From Paragemmobacter amnigenus (GTDB lineage Bacteria; Pseudomonadota; Alphaproteobacteria; Rhodobacterales; Rhodobacteraceae), in NCBI RefSeq assembly GCF_009908265.2, contig NZ_JAAATX020000017.1, forward strand, positions 1 through 64,000: a stretch of 64,000 nucleotides of DNA, written 5' to 3'. The notes under the pieces were generated by a model, which did no database searches, was not told where the DNA came from, and saw only the letters and a program-made list of their open reading frames with translations. Position numbers and translations under genes: made by a program. Shown piece by piece: positions 41,773-50,890 of the stretch; the first letter of the stretch is position 1; the number at the start of each line of letters is the position of its first letter.

Positions 41773-44261
41773 AGTATATTGGAATTGATCTAGGAACGAC
41801 AAACAGTGCCATTTGTTCGTATGATGGCGAGTCGGTTCGTCTCTATAAGAGCCCAGAGCAGCAGGATGTGACGCCATCCGCAATTTTCATCGATCGTCGA
41901 GGCAATAAGTACGTTGGCTCGCGTGCATATAATAATGCCGCAAGAAACCCAGACAATGCGGCAATATTATTTAAGCGCTTAATGGGTACAAGCACACCAG
42001 TAAAACTGCCCGCAGTTGATCTCGTGCTGACACCTGAAGAATGCTCGGCTGAGATACTGCGTGTTCTGTTTGGATATTTGCCGGAAGACATCCGGTCGAG
42101 CGGTGAAACTGGAACTGTAATTACAGTCCCAGCTGCATTTAACCAGATGCAGAAAGACGCCACCATGTCTGCCGCTGATGCTGCCGGCATTGGTCGAGTT
42201 GCACTCATGCAAGAACCCGTCGCTGCTGTGATGAGTGTAATGCAACAAAGAAAATCGGACGGTATCTTCCTTGTCTATGACATTGGTGGCGGGACGCTGG
42301 ATGTTGCTATCGCAGAGAGCATCGCTGGACGGGTAAATTTGTTGGCCCACGGTGGCATTGCTATGTGTGGCGGACGCGACTTTGATCGTATGCTCTTTGA
42401 TAACCTGGTCAAGCCATGGCTATTTGAAAATTTTGACCTACCGGAGGATCTATCGTCCAATCCAAACTATCGCCCATTATTGCGCATGGCTACATGGGCT
42501 GCGGAGAAGGCGAAGATCGAGCTGTCGCAACGCGACGATGTTACCATAAGTCTTCCGGAGACGGAGCTGGGTGTGCGTGACGCCTCCGGTGCCGAAGTCT
42601 ACATCGACATTTCGATAAAGCGTGGGCAATACGATAGTCTCATTTCGTCCAAAGTTGACGAGTCAATAGAAGCAACTAGGGAAGCTTTGGAGAAGGCTGG
42701 TCTCAGTCCACATGATGTTGAGCGCATTGTCTTCGTCGGGGGCCCCGCTCAATATAAGCCGCTTCGTGATAAGGTGTCCTTTGAGCTTGGGATTTCCGCT
42801 TCGACAGAAGTAAATCCAATGACTGCAGTCGCTGAGGGTGCGGCGGTCTTTGCGGAATCAATTGATTGGGCATCAAAGGGACGAGGCCGAAAGACCGCCA
42901 AGGGAGCTCTAAAGGCCGGAACGCAACTTGATTTGGCCTTCAATTATATCGCCAGAACACCAGAGTCTCGGACAAGGATCATTGCGAAATTGGGCGGTCC
43001 CGCACCCGCTGGTGTTGAGTTTCAAGTCGACAGCCTGGATACTGGGTGGTCTTCAGGAAGGTTGGCGCTTTCTGACGGAACCACGGTGGATCTCTTGCTG
43101 AGCAAGCCGGGGGAGAATCTGTTTAAGGTATTCCTGTTCGACTCCAATGGTGCTCCCCTTGTGCTTGAGGATAGCAAGATAATCATCACTCGTACGGCGG
43201 CGAGCATTGATGCCATACCTGCGTCACACTCTATTGGAGTAGAAGTACGGGAGAAAATGGGCGGAAGGCCCGTTCTGGCCTATTTGGTACGCGAAGGGGA
43301 TCAGCTGCCAAAAGCAGGAAGATTGAAGTTCAAAGCAGAAGAGTCACTGCGTTCGGGCAGCGCTGGTTCGATCAAGTTCAAAATCTGGGAAGGCGATATA
43401 CAGGATCCGATCAACGATAATCGATTTGTGGGTATGTTCGAGATTAAAGGTTCCGATTTCGACGAGGGGGTAATCGCTGCTGGGGCAGAGTTGATTTGCG
43501 ATTATGAAATACTCGATTCCGGAGCCGTCCGCCTTGAGGTAGAAGTTCCGTCAATCGGCGCCTCCTTTGAGAACAAAAGAAACTTCTACTCGAGCCAAGA
43601 AGGCAAAGTCGATTATTCCACCCAAGCCAAGCATATCATGGAGCAAACTGAACAGGCTCTCAATCGTGTTGACGAAATATCGGCCACGGTCCACGATGAA
43701 CGACTTGACCAAGCTCGCAGCCGGCTCGAGCGAGCTGCCACAATAAACCCAGATCACTCTGATCCCGAGAGTGCAAAGCAGGCGATGGATGATGTGCAAG
43801 AAGCAAAGCGCCTGCTTGCGCTCGCCCGAAGCAGCAATAAGAAACAAATTAGACAACTTGACCTCGGAAAAATAGTTTCAATATTTGACTCGATTGCTCG
43901 TCCAGTGGCACGTGCTACAGAGCTGCAAAGCTTTGAAAATTTGGCAAGAACTGCACAGCGCGCGATCGATAACAATTCAAACGATTTTGAAAGCCTGCTC
44001 GACGACATGCGTGGACGCTTTATGGCAATCCTTTGGCGTCAAGATGGCTTTGTTATTGATCGTTTTAGATGGCTTAGCGAAGACTATCACCAATTTCCTG
44101 ACCAACTCGAACACAAACAACTCGTCGCTGAGGGGGAGGCGGCACTCAAGAGCGATGATATTGAGAGGCTGAGAAACGTAGTGGCTCGGATGGACTCTGT
44201 TCGGCTCGGATCGGGTTCTGAGGATGACTTAATCGCTACGACTAACATTGTGCTGGGATAG
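41769..44261 (+). CDS. Hsp70 (DnaK-like) chaperone, extended
   Basis: 830 residues. Phosphate 1 motif IDLGTTNS (6-13), phosphate 2 VYDIGGGTLDV (169-179), adenosine motif IVFVGGPAQY (320-329) and the AEKAKIELS segment give a complete nucleotide-binding domain. An SBD-beta-like region follows around 500-650 (HSIGVEVREK, RLKFKAEESL, VGMFEIKG), then a long helical C-terminus with coiled-coil sequence. It is longer than DnaK (about 640) and is not the housekeeping copy: it lies in a mobile island between a GrpE-like and an AAA+ gene. Confidence 0.9.
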   Translation: MKYIGIDLGTTNSAICSYDGESVRLYKSPEQQDVTPSAIFIDRRGNKYVGSRAYNNAARNPDNAAILFKRLMGTSTPVKLPAVDLVLTPEECSAEILRVLFGYLPEDIRSSGETGTVITVPAAFNQMQKDATMSAADAAGIGRVALMQEPVAAVMSVMQQRKSDGIFLVYDIGGGTLDVAIAESIAGRVNLLAHGGIAMCGGRDFDRMLFDNLVKPWLFENFDLPEDLSSNPNYRPLLRMATWAAEKAKIELSQRDDVTISLPETELGVRDASGAEVYIDISIKRGQYDSLISSKVDESIEATREALEKAGLSPHDVERIVFVGGPAQYKPLRDKVSFELGISASTEVNPMTAVAEGAAVFAESIDWASKGRGRKTAKGALKAGTQLDLAFNYIARTPESRTRIIAKLGGPAPAGVEFQVDSLDTGWSSGRLALSDGTTVDLLLSKPGENLFKVFLFDSNGAPLVLEDSKIIITRTAASIDAIPASHSIGVEVREKMGGRPVLAYLVREGDQLPKAGRLKFKAEESLRSGSAGSIKFKIWEGDIQDPINDNRFVGMFEIKGSDFDEGVIAAGAELICDYEILDSGAVRLEVEVPSIGASFENKRNFYSSQEGKVDYSTQAKHIMEQTEQALNRVDEISATVHDERLDQARSRLERAATINPDHSDPESAKQAMDDVQEAKRLLALARSSNKKQIRQLDLGKIVSIFDSIARPVARATELQSFENLARTAQRAIDNNSNDFESLLDDMRGRFMAILWRQDGFVIDRFRWLSEDYHQFPDQLEHKQLVAEGEAALKSDDIERLRNVVARMDSVRLGSGSEDDLIATTNIVLG

Positions 44262-44265
44262 ACCC

Positions 44266-45702
44266 ATGGGGATGGATCCTTGGCTGCCGTTCGGATTTCG
44301 TGTCGGGCAGGGTGACAGTTCGCAGTCGCTTGAGTTGGCTGGTGCCAACTGGCAGATAATCAGGCTCAAGAGCAAGGATCGATGTTTGCTTGTGAAGCGT
44401 GACCTGCTCTCGAAATGGCAAGATGATGGACTTGTTGAGGATGGTATTTTCTTCGAGCTTGAGAACACGAGCCACGAGATTTGGTATGCGCTGAGCAGTT
44501 GGGATCGAACTCTATGTTCTGTCCAAGACGGAAAGGTCGTGAAGTCCAAATCCGTCGCGGCAGCTTTTGCGGTAGCATTGAAGGAGACACGCCAACTTGG
44601 TAGCCAATTCGGCTTTCAAGACGCCATATACTTTGAAAGGATAAGCAGGCTGTTGCCGACTTACACGGTCTCAGAGCGCGCGTCGGATGAGGATGTTCTC
44701 GGGCGTTGGCTGACTGGAGGAGTTCACATCTCTGCTTCAGCCGTTCGGCGTATGGATCAGGCTATGGCTTGGCTTAACGAGCGTGAGATCCGACAGGTTT
44801 TGGCGTACGCAGGGATTGCGCCATCAGAAGTGCTGCCAGGCACATCTCCTTCTGATATTGAACTGACGACCAACGAGGTTGTTGCTTCGGAGGCCGCCAT
44901 CTCGAGCGATGTCACGCGCGCGCGCCTGGACACATTTGAGCTGCCAGGCCGGCCACAATTGGCGGCTTTTTTCAATGAGCATGTCATTGATATTGTGAGA
45001 AATCAGGAACGGTATCGCGCTGTAGGGATCGACTTTCCGTCGGCTATGATTTTGCATGGGCCTCCCGGGTGCGGAAAGACCTTTGCTGTTCATAAGCTGA
45101 TCGATTTTCTGGGCTGGCCAAGCTTCGAGATCGATGCATCTAGCGTTGCTAGCCCATATATTCATGAGACGAGCAAGAAGGTCGCTCAGGTATTCACTGC
45201 TGCGATAGAAAAGTCACCTTCGGTTCTGGTGATCGACGAGATGGAGGCCTTCCTTGCCGATCGAGATATGGGGTCAGGTCACCATCGGGTTGAGGAGGTT
45301 GCAGAGTTTTTACGACGCATTCCTGAAGCCATTGAGAACAATGTTTTGATCATCGCAATGACTAACAGAATCGATTTGATTGACCCAGCGATTCAAAGGC
45401 GCGGTCGTTTCGACCACATAATCGAAGTCGATTTTGCAAACGCGGAAGAAATAACGTCTCTTCTCAAGAACTTGCTGAAGTCGTTGCCAACGGCTGACGA
45501 TGTTAACGTCGAACTGCTTGCGGACGAGCTGTCAGGGCGCCCGCTTTCCGATGTATCCTTTGTGGTACGTGAGGCGGCTCGACTTACGGCGCGTGAGGCG
45601 CTTCCTCTAATCGACCATGCGATGCTCATGTCTGCTCTACGTGTAGTTCCGGCTAGGGACCGAGAAGGCGGTAAGAGAAAGCACAAGATCGGCTTCATCT
45701 GA
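44266..45702 (+). CDS. AAA+ ATPase with unknown N-terminal domain
   Basis: 478 residues. The N-terminal 220 residues are an uncharacterised beta/alpha region. The AAA+ core has Walker A GPPGCGKT (265-272), Walker B SVLVIDEMEAF (about 319-329), sensor-like IAMTNRIDLIDPAIQRRGRFDHI with the arginine-finger box RRGRFDH (378-384), and a C-terminal alpha-lid. It resembles Cdc48/FtsH/FIGNL-type AAA proteins acting on protein substrates. Four bases separate it from the Hsp70 stop. The gene is AT-richer than the phage genes. It may unfold or remodel a substrate together with the Hsp70. Confidence 0.88.
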   Translation: MGMDPWLPFGFRVGQGDSSQSLELAGANWQIIRLKSKDRCLLVKRDLLSKWQDDGLVEDGIFFELENTSHEIWYALSSWDRTLCSVQDGKVVKSKSVAAAFAVALKETRQLGSQFGFQDAIYFERISRLLPTYTVSERASDEDVLGRWLTGGVHISASAVRRMDQAMAWLNEREIRQVLAYAGIAPSEVLPGTSPSDIELTTNEVVASEAAISSDVTRARLDTFELPGRPQLAAFFNEHVIDIVRNQERYRAVGIDFPSAMILHGPPGCGKTFAVHKLIDFLGWPSFEIDASSVASPYIHETSKKVAQVFTAAIEKSPSVLVIDEMEAFLADRDMGSGHHRVEEVAEFLRRIPEAIENNVLIIAMTNRIDLIDPAIQRRGRFDHIIEVDFANAEEITSLLKNLLKSLPTADDVNVELLADELSGRPLSDVSFVVREAARLTAREALPLIDHAMLMSALRVVPARDREGGKRKHKIGFI

Positions 45703-45714
45703 GGGTTCTTAAAT

Positions 45715-46359
45715 ATGAGTGGGTCTGAGAATCAGAATGAGACGCCCAAGGGCTTTGCGGGTCTTGGATCATTAGTCTCAAAGATTGACGCCGGTCAGGC
45801 AGAAAGAGAAAAGTCACCAGCAAAGTCGAGCGAGCCTGTGGCTGCCTCTGGTGGCGCAGGGTCCGAACCTGCTTCCCAGTCCAGACCTCATCCTATTCCT
45901 CTGCGGCAGACCTCTGAGCCTGTACGACCTAGAGAGGCAGCTCCTAATTCATCCGCTACGAAAAAATGGCTCCTCGCCGCAGTATGTTTTGGCGGCGTGG
46001 TTTGGTGGCTCAACGAGAACCCGGGCTCATCCGGAACACAGACTCGCCCCTCTGGTTCATCAACGACCACCGCGATTCCAACGAGGCCAGCAGAGGTTCG
46101 CCCGCCAATTGGTGACAATAACGTGCTGTCGATGACCCAGTTGCATTACTGTTTAGCAGAGGACATTCGGCTTGATGGAGCCAGGTCTTCGCTGAACAAC
46201 TACAGTGGTGCGGATGTGGATCGTTTTAATGTGATGATTTCTGACTACAACAGCCGGTGCGGCAGTTTTAGGTATCGGAGCGGCGACCTCGAGCGCGCTC
46301 GCAGAGCTGTTGAGGCATTCAGAAGCACAATTTTGGCTGAGGGAAGAAGTAGGTTCTGA
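45715..46359 (+). CDS. Single-pass membrane protein with conserved DYNSRC domain
   Basis: 214 residues. A disordered, proline/serine-rich N-terminal tail (residues 1-83), one membrane segment (84-99, WLLAAVCFGGVVWWLN), another proline/serine/threonine linker, then a globular end: LSMTQLHYCLAEDIRLDGARSSLNNYS, VDRFNVMISDYNSRCGSF, a pattern of conserved cysteines and aromatic residues. I recognise the fold only as a small periplasmic-type domain of unknown function. It is fourth in the Hsp70 operon, 12 bases after the AAA+ gene, and could anchor the complex in the membrane. Confidence 0.7.
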   Translation: MSGSENQNETPKGFAGLGSLVSKIDAGQAEREKSPAKSSEPVAASGGAGSEPASQSRPHPIPLRQTSEPVRPREAAPNSSATKKWLLAAVCFGGVVWWLNENPGSSGTQTRPSGSSTTTAIPTRPAEVRPPIGDNNVLSMTQLHYCLAEDIRLDGARSSLNNYSGADVDRFNVMISDYNSRCGSFRYRSGDLERARRAVEAFRSTILAEGRSRF

Positions 46360-46377
46360 TGGGAGCGAGGTGCTGGA

Positions 46378-48381
46378 ATGGCTAAGGCAGTGTGTTTCAA
46401 ATGTGGCTCTCAAAAGCATGGAGCGCTTCTTAACTGTCCTTCTTGCCAAGCAATGCCTCGAGATAATCAAGAGGTGACGCTGTCTTTGGCGCTCTCTGAG
46501 CCACTGTCGAATGCATCTGAACTTGAAAAGTACTCGACAGCTATTCGAAACTCAGGCCGCCCCGCGGTTCCTGGTGCGGTCCTAGCAGCGGCGGCGGAAG
46601 CCCTTTCGGACCCCCAATTGCGAGAGCTATTGGCTGAGCGAAGGGCTGCAAGTTCCAGCCCCCTGGGTGCGGCGTCTCACCAAGAGCCCAAGCGGGTAAA
46701 CGCTGCAGCCCCAACCATTCAGCACCAACGACACGTTTACAGGCTTCAGTCGTCGGCGCTTCATCGTTCGCCGTTTGCTGTACTTGGTGCAACTATTCGA
46801 GATGACCGACGGGCTATAGTCGAGTTAGCTGAGAACAAGTCGCTGGAGTTGGATCACGACGAATGCCAAAGGGCTAGGTCGGAGCTCACTAATACACGAA
46901 CGCGCCTTCTAACAGAGATTGCTTGGCTTCCCGGCGTTTCGCCGCGCAGAGCAACGGAATGTTTGCGGCTTCTTTCAAGTGATGCGCTCGCTGTACGTGA
47001 TGAAACAAACCTCCCGACTCTTGCTAAAGCCAACCTTTGGTCCTCAGCTTTGAGCGCGGTATCTGTTGATCATGATGACTCAGATTTAACTGAGTTCATC
47101 GTTGATTTCGCATTTTTGGTTGATGAGCTTGATGCGGACGAGGTGCTGCGTGACATCAATGAAGATAGACAAGTGTCGGGCTTTCCGATCATCCAGAGCA
47201 TAGAGCATATCGAAAGTGCTCTCGGTGAGCGCCGCAAGTGCTATCGTGAAGCTATCAAGGATTGTCTTGATAAATTCCCACCAGCAAGACTGGTGAATTT
47301 GATGACTGAATTGGTTGATACCACAACATACAGTGGTGAAGAGAGCGCCCCAAGTCTTGTTGACGACTTGGTCGATAGCTATGAAACCGAGACTCGAGTG
47401 GTTCTTCAATCAGAGCTCGAGAACATTAACGCTTTGGTCGGAAAGGTTAGAGCTGTCGCTGGGAGAGGCGAGAGTACAGTAAATTCAAACATCGATGAGT
47501 TGATTGCAGTCGCAAGAAATTGGGACAAGATTGCGCAGCCGATCCAGCTTAGCGCAAAGGCTCGAGGTACAACCCATGCCGCGAGCTTCGAAACGGCTCG
47601 TGTCCTCCGAGATCTGGCGATCGATCTTTTCAACGACAATGGATTGCTTGAGCAGTCAAAAAGATTGACTGAACTGTCACAGGAGCTTTTCGCTGAATTG
47701 CCGGAGTTTGCAGAGCATCTTGAGCGCGATGCAGAAGCACTGTCGAACCTTGCTTTGCAAAAGGCTCAAGCCGAGGCGGACCATGCACAATGGGAACGTG
47801 ATATCCGTTATGAAGTAGATGTTGGTGCAGTATTCAAGGAGACGCTTAAGATCTCGTCGGCAGGCGTTTCCTGGAAAGGGAAGAACTATCCTCTTGACGC
47901 GATCACTCGTGTTCGATGGGGTGGGGTGAGCCACTCAGTTAATGGAATTCCTACCGGCACGAACTTTACCGTGGCGTTTGGCGATAGGAACTCAGAGGCC
48001 GTTGTCCACATTAAACGGAAAGAGACCTACCAAACTTTTGTTGATAAGCTTTGGCGGGCCGTTGGGGTCAGGCTCATCTCCGAAATGCTTCAAACGCTGA
48101 AAGCTGGTCGCAGCTTGAGTTTTGGTCGTGCCACCGTCTTTGACGATAAAATTCAGTTAGAGCGCCATAGATTTCTTGGTGCGAATGAGCCTGTGATTCG
48201 GACTTGGTCTCAGGTGCAGATTTGGAATGCGGATGGTTCCTTTTTCGTTGGCGATAAAGACGACAAGAAAGTGTACGTGGGTCTCTCATACATCGATGTA
48301 GCGAACACACATCTTTTGGAGCAAATAATTCGGATGAAATTCAAGAAGGCTGGAAGCAGATTAAGCGATCTAATTGCGTAG
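46378..48381 (+). CDS. Zinc-ribbon and degenerate J-domain protein with PH-like C-terminus
   Basis: 667 residues. An N-terminal zinc ribbon (C6, C9, C20, C23) is followed by a disordered stretch, then residues 129-190: SPFAVLGATIRDDRRAIVELAENKSLELDH...LLTEIAWLPG, the helical plan of a J domain but without the HPD motif. A long helical middle (about 190-480) follows and then beta-rich sequence (KGKNYPLDAITRVRWGG, TGTNFTVAFG, VHIKRKETYQTFVDKLWRAVG) reminiscent of PH-like domains. It likely scaffolds the Hsp70 and AAA+ proteins. Classical J function is unlikely because HPD is absent. Confidence 0.65.
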   Translation: MAKAVCFKCGSQKHGALLNCPSCQAMPRDNQEVTLSLALSEPLSNASELEKYSTAIRNSGRPAVPGAVLAAAAEALSDPQLRELLAERRAASSSPLGAASHQEPKRVNAAAPTIQHQRHVYRLQSSALHRSPFAVLGATIRDDRRAIVELAENKSLELDHDECQRARSELTNTRTRLLTEIAWLPGVSPRRATECLRLLSSDALAVRDETNLPTLAKANLWSSALSAVSVDHDDSDLTEFIVDFAFLVDELDADEVLRDINEDRQVSGFPIIQSIEHIESALGERRKCYREAIKDCLDKFPPARLVNLMTELVDTTTYSGEESAPSLVDDLVDSYETETRVVLQSELENINALVGKVRAVAGRGESTVNSNIDELIAVARNWDKIAQPIQLSAKARGTTHAASFETARVLRDLAIDLFNDNGLLEQSKRLTELSQELFAELPEFAEHLERDAEALSNLALQKAQAEADHAQWERDIRYEVDVGAVFKETLKISSAGVSWKGKNYPLDAITRVRWGGVSHSVNGIPTGTNFTVAFGDRNSEAVVHIKRKETYQTFVDKLWRAVGVRLISEMLQTLKAGRSLSFGRATVFDDKIQLERHRFLGANEPVIRTWSQVQIWNADGSFFVGDKDDKKVYVGLSYIDVANTHLLEQIIRMKFKKAGSRLSDLIA

Positions 48382-48403
48382 CACTCATGGCGCGGAGGAC
48401 TAA

Positions 48404-49057
48404 ATGAAGTTTCTGTCGAAAATCTTCGGATCGGGGTCACAAAACAAACCTGATGCCGTGCTAAGAGAGGCGTTTGGAAAGATCCAAAAAATTATTGACG
48501 ACGAAGATTTCCAGCTTGAGTTGGTAAACCCTGCTATCCGAGATGTCTTGAAATCTTCGCCTGCATACGATCGTAAACCAGATGGCGTAGGTGCTTTTGG
48601 TTTTGTTGAGACGAACCCTGTTCCTGTCAATGGTCCAATTGGCGAGATCGCCTACCTTTCTCGACTCGAGGCGGGACCAGGGAAGCGCTTGATGTTCCAT
48701 CGCCTTGGGTCGATACAGATGGTCGATGTATTTGAAGCGGTTACTTTCGACGGAAGCCAGTGGTTTATTCTTTATCTGGATATGTATCACTCTCGGAGAT
48801 CAAAGCTAGCACCGGATGGCTTGCGCTTCACGCAGGAGGTTGCGCAGTTTTCCGGTTTCAGTCAGCACTGTAAAAATTTCCCATATGATTTTGTGGAAAT
48901 GAAGACGGCGCAGCAGCAGTCTGGTTTAAGCTTGGCATACATTCCTATCAGTAAGGTGGCAGATGCTCTCGAGAAACGTGTTTTCAAGAGGCCAATTGCG
49001 CACAACGCAAAACTTGAAATCCTTAGCCAGCGACTGACCCGCTTCGGCCAACTGTGA
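48404..49057 (+). CDS. Unknown protein, last gene of the Hsp70 operon
   Basis: 217 residues, MKFLSKIFGSGSQNKPDAVLREAFGKIQKIIDDEDFQLELVNPAIRDVLKSS. Alternating helices and strands (WFILYLDMYHSRRSKLAPDGLRFTQEVAQFSGFSQHCKNFPYDF) but no catalytic motif I recognise. It starts 22 bases after the zinc-ribbon gene and is followed by the 190-base gap that ends at the tRNA fragment, so it closes the operon. The operon's final gene may be the effector, but nothing in its sequence shows how. Confidence 0.55.
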   Translation: MKFLSKIFGSGSQNKPDAVLREAFGKIQKIIDDEDFQLELVNPAIRDVLKSSPAYDRKPDGVGAFGFVETNPVPVNGPIGEIAYLSRLEAGPGKRLMFHRLGSIQMVDVFEAVTFDGSQWFILYLDMYHSRRSKLAPDGLRFTQEVAQFSGFSQHCKNFPYDFVEMKTAQQQSGLSLAYIPISKVADALEKRVFKRPIAHNAKLEILSQRLTRFGQL

Positions 49058-49243
49058 TGGTGTCGCTTGTACTTCTGTCTTCTACATCAACGCCACATCA
49101 ACAGTCGGAAGTGGTTTAAAAACAATTGCCTGTGGTCCGCTTCCCGTTAGAGTGGCCCAATGTTGGGGAGGAAAATTCGGGAAATCAAAGAGTTGTCGGC
49201 TAAGCCGCTGATTTTTATAAGCTATTGGAATCGAGGGGGTTTC

Positions 49244-49290
49244 GGCTCATAACCTGAAGGCCGCAGGTTCAAATCCTGCCCCCGCAACCA
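49244..49290 (+). other. 3' fragment of initiator tRNA-fMet, attachment-site footprint
   Basis: From the anticodon loop CTCATAACC on, the sequence matches the 3' half of bacterial tRNA-fMet, including the T arm (GCAGG TTCAAAT CCTGC) and the CCCCGCAACCA end. The 5' half is missing: preceding bases are unrelated and the 5' anticodon strand does not pair. It is therefore the distal attachment copy left by integration into a tRNA-fMet gene. The terminator follows at 49305. Confidence 0.8.
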
Positions 49291-50890
49291 TCAAAACCCT
49301 ACACAAGCCACCGTTCGCGGTGGCTTTTGCATTCGTAGCCCCCAGTGCAAATTCCAGCACCGATGCCAGCGCGCCATAAAGCGTCACGCTGGCCGGTCCC
49401 CGCTTCGCTCCTGCCGCGACCTCAATACGCTGCACGAGGCTGCGGATGATCTCCATCGCCTGCAAGCGGGTCGCTTCATCAAGGAGCAGACGGTTCATCT
49501 CTTGCACTTTGCGGCGATAGAGCTCGCCGAGGTTCGGGTGGATCTCTAGAGTTGGGGTTGGGCTCGCCATGCTGAGCTGGCGCTCCAGATCGCGTTTGCG
49601 CGCCTCGAGCTCTTTGAGCTTATGGCGCACGCTCCCCGGATCGCCGTCGCCCTCGAGGATGAAGGCCAGCGCGCGCTCGATGCTGCGCGAGACTTTCTCC
49701 AACTCCTTTTGCAGGACAGGGCGGTTGTCTGTTCTGCTGCGACGCTGCCGTTCCACTTCCGCCCGGAAGCTTGCCGCGAACTCGGCGATCAGATCGTCGC
49801 GGCCAAGGAGGATCTGCTCCAAGGCGGTGAGAATGCGCGTCTCAAGCTCGGCCGCGCTGATGCTGACGGGACAAGAGCAGGTGCCGCGCTCGCGCCTCGC
49901 CGAGCAGGAATACCGTTCGCGGTTGATGATCGTCATGGCCCCTCCGCAGCCGGCGCAGCGCACGAGGCCGGACAAGAGGCGCTTCTTCGTCTGGCGCTTG
50001 TTCCCGGCGCGGGAGGAATAGCGGGCGCGAAGCGCTTGGGCAGCATCCCAGGTCGCGTCGTCGATGATGCGGAGCTCTGGCACCTCCTTGGTGATCCAGA
50101 GATGTTCAGGGTTGGGCCGTGAGACTCGTTTTGCGGTATCCGGGTCTTTGACGAAGCGCTGGCGGTTATAGGTGATGCGGCCAAGGTAGAGCGCGTTGTT
50201 CAGGATGCCGTTCTGGCGCTGCCGGCTGCCGTTGATCGTGGAGGCGTTCCACAGGCCGCCGCGGGGGCTCGGGATGCCTTGCTGGTTCAAGCTGGCGGCA
50301 ATGGCGCGCGGCGTTTGGCCTGCGACGTAATCGTCGAAGATCTGGCGAATAACCTTGGCTTCATTGGGATCGAGTTCCCGTTCACCTCTGACGAGGTCGC
50401 CGTCAGTGCCGATGCGCCGAACCATGCGGTAGCCGTAGCTATTGCCCCCGGGGATGCGACCGGCTTCGACCCGACCCCGTTGGCCCCGACGTGTCTTCTC
50501 GGCAAGGTCCTTCAGGAAGAGAGCGTTCATCGTGCCTTTAAGCCCGACGTGAAGCTCGTTGATCTCGCCTTCGGCCAGAGTGATCAGTTTGACTTCTGCG
50601 TGGGTGAGCCGCTTGTAGATGGCGGCCACGTCTTCCTGGTCCCGGCTTATCCGGTCGAGCGCCTCGGCGATCACCACATCGAAGCTGCCCGCGCGGGCAG
50701 CGTCCATCAGCGCGAGCATCCCGGGCCGCGTGCGCAGGCTGCTGGCGCTGATCGCATAGTCGCTGAAGACCTCCACCACCTCGTGTCCGAGCGCTGTCGC
50801 ACGCTCCCGGCAGAGGCGCACCTGGTCATCGATCGACGCGGCCGACTGAAGGTCCGATGAATAACGAGCGTAGATCGCAGCACGGGTCAT
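49247..50890 (-). CDS. Large serine recombinase
   Basis: 547 residues. N-terminal catalytic domain YARYSSDLQSAASIDDQ (catalytic serine at about 11), RTRPGMLALMDAARAGSFDVVIAEALDRISRDQED, the recombinase domain (GQTPRAIAASLNQQGIPSP), a zinc ribbon (RCAGCGGA, ...CSCPVS) and a coiled-coil tail, all typical of large serine integrases and related recombinases. The last 30 residues (ANGGLCRVLMVAGAGFEPAAFRL) are encoded by the tRNA terminator and tRNA fragment, so the gene reads into the attachment site. It overlaps the upstream tyrosine recombinase by four bases. Confidence 0.9.
   Translation of the reverse strand: MTRAAIYARYSSDLQSAASIDDQVRLCRERATALGHEVVEVFSDYAISASSLRTRPGMLALMDAARAGSFDVVIAEALDRISRDQEDVAAIYKRLTHAEVKLITLAEGEINELHVGLKGTMNALFLKDLAEKTRRGQRGRVEAGRIPGGNSYGYRMVRRIGTDGDLVRGERELDPNEAKVIRQIFDDYVAGQTPRAIAASLNQQGIPSPRGGLWNASTINGSRQRQNGILNNALYLGRITYNRQRFVKDPDTAKRVSRPNPEHLWITKEVPELRIIDDATWDAAQALRARYSSRAGNKRQTKKRLLSGLVRCAGCGGAMTIINRERYSCSARRERGTCSCPVSISAAELETRILTALEQILLGRDDLIAEFAASFRAEVERQRRSRTDNRPVLQKELEKVSRSIERALAFILEGDGDPGSVRHKLKELEARKRDLERQLSMASPTPTLEIHPNLGELYRRKVQEMNRLLLDEATRLQAMEIIRSLVQRIEVAAGAKRGPASVTLYGALASVLEFALGATNAKATANGGLCRVLMVAGAGFEPAAFRL
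49305..49328 (+). terminator. Terminator of the tRNA fragment
   Basis: AAGCCACCG, loop TTCG, CGGTGGCTT followed by TT gives a 9-bp stem with a stable tetraloop, the classic 3' terminator of a tRNA gene. It still belongs to the tRNA-fMet copy and lies inside the antisense recombinase reading frame. Confidence 0.7.

Noticed and set aside
41769-44261. Housekeeping dnaK
   Set aside because: Length (830), accessory neighbours, AT-richer codon use and lack of an adjacent dnaJ with HPD argue against the standard dnaK.
49244-49290. Complete tRNA-fMet gene
   Set aside because: The 5' half does not match or pair; only the anticodon-loop-to-CCA part is present.
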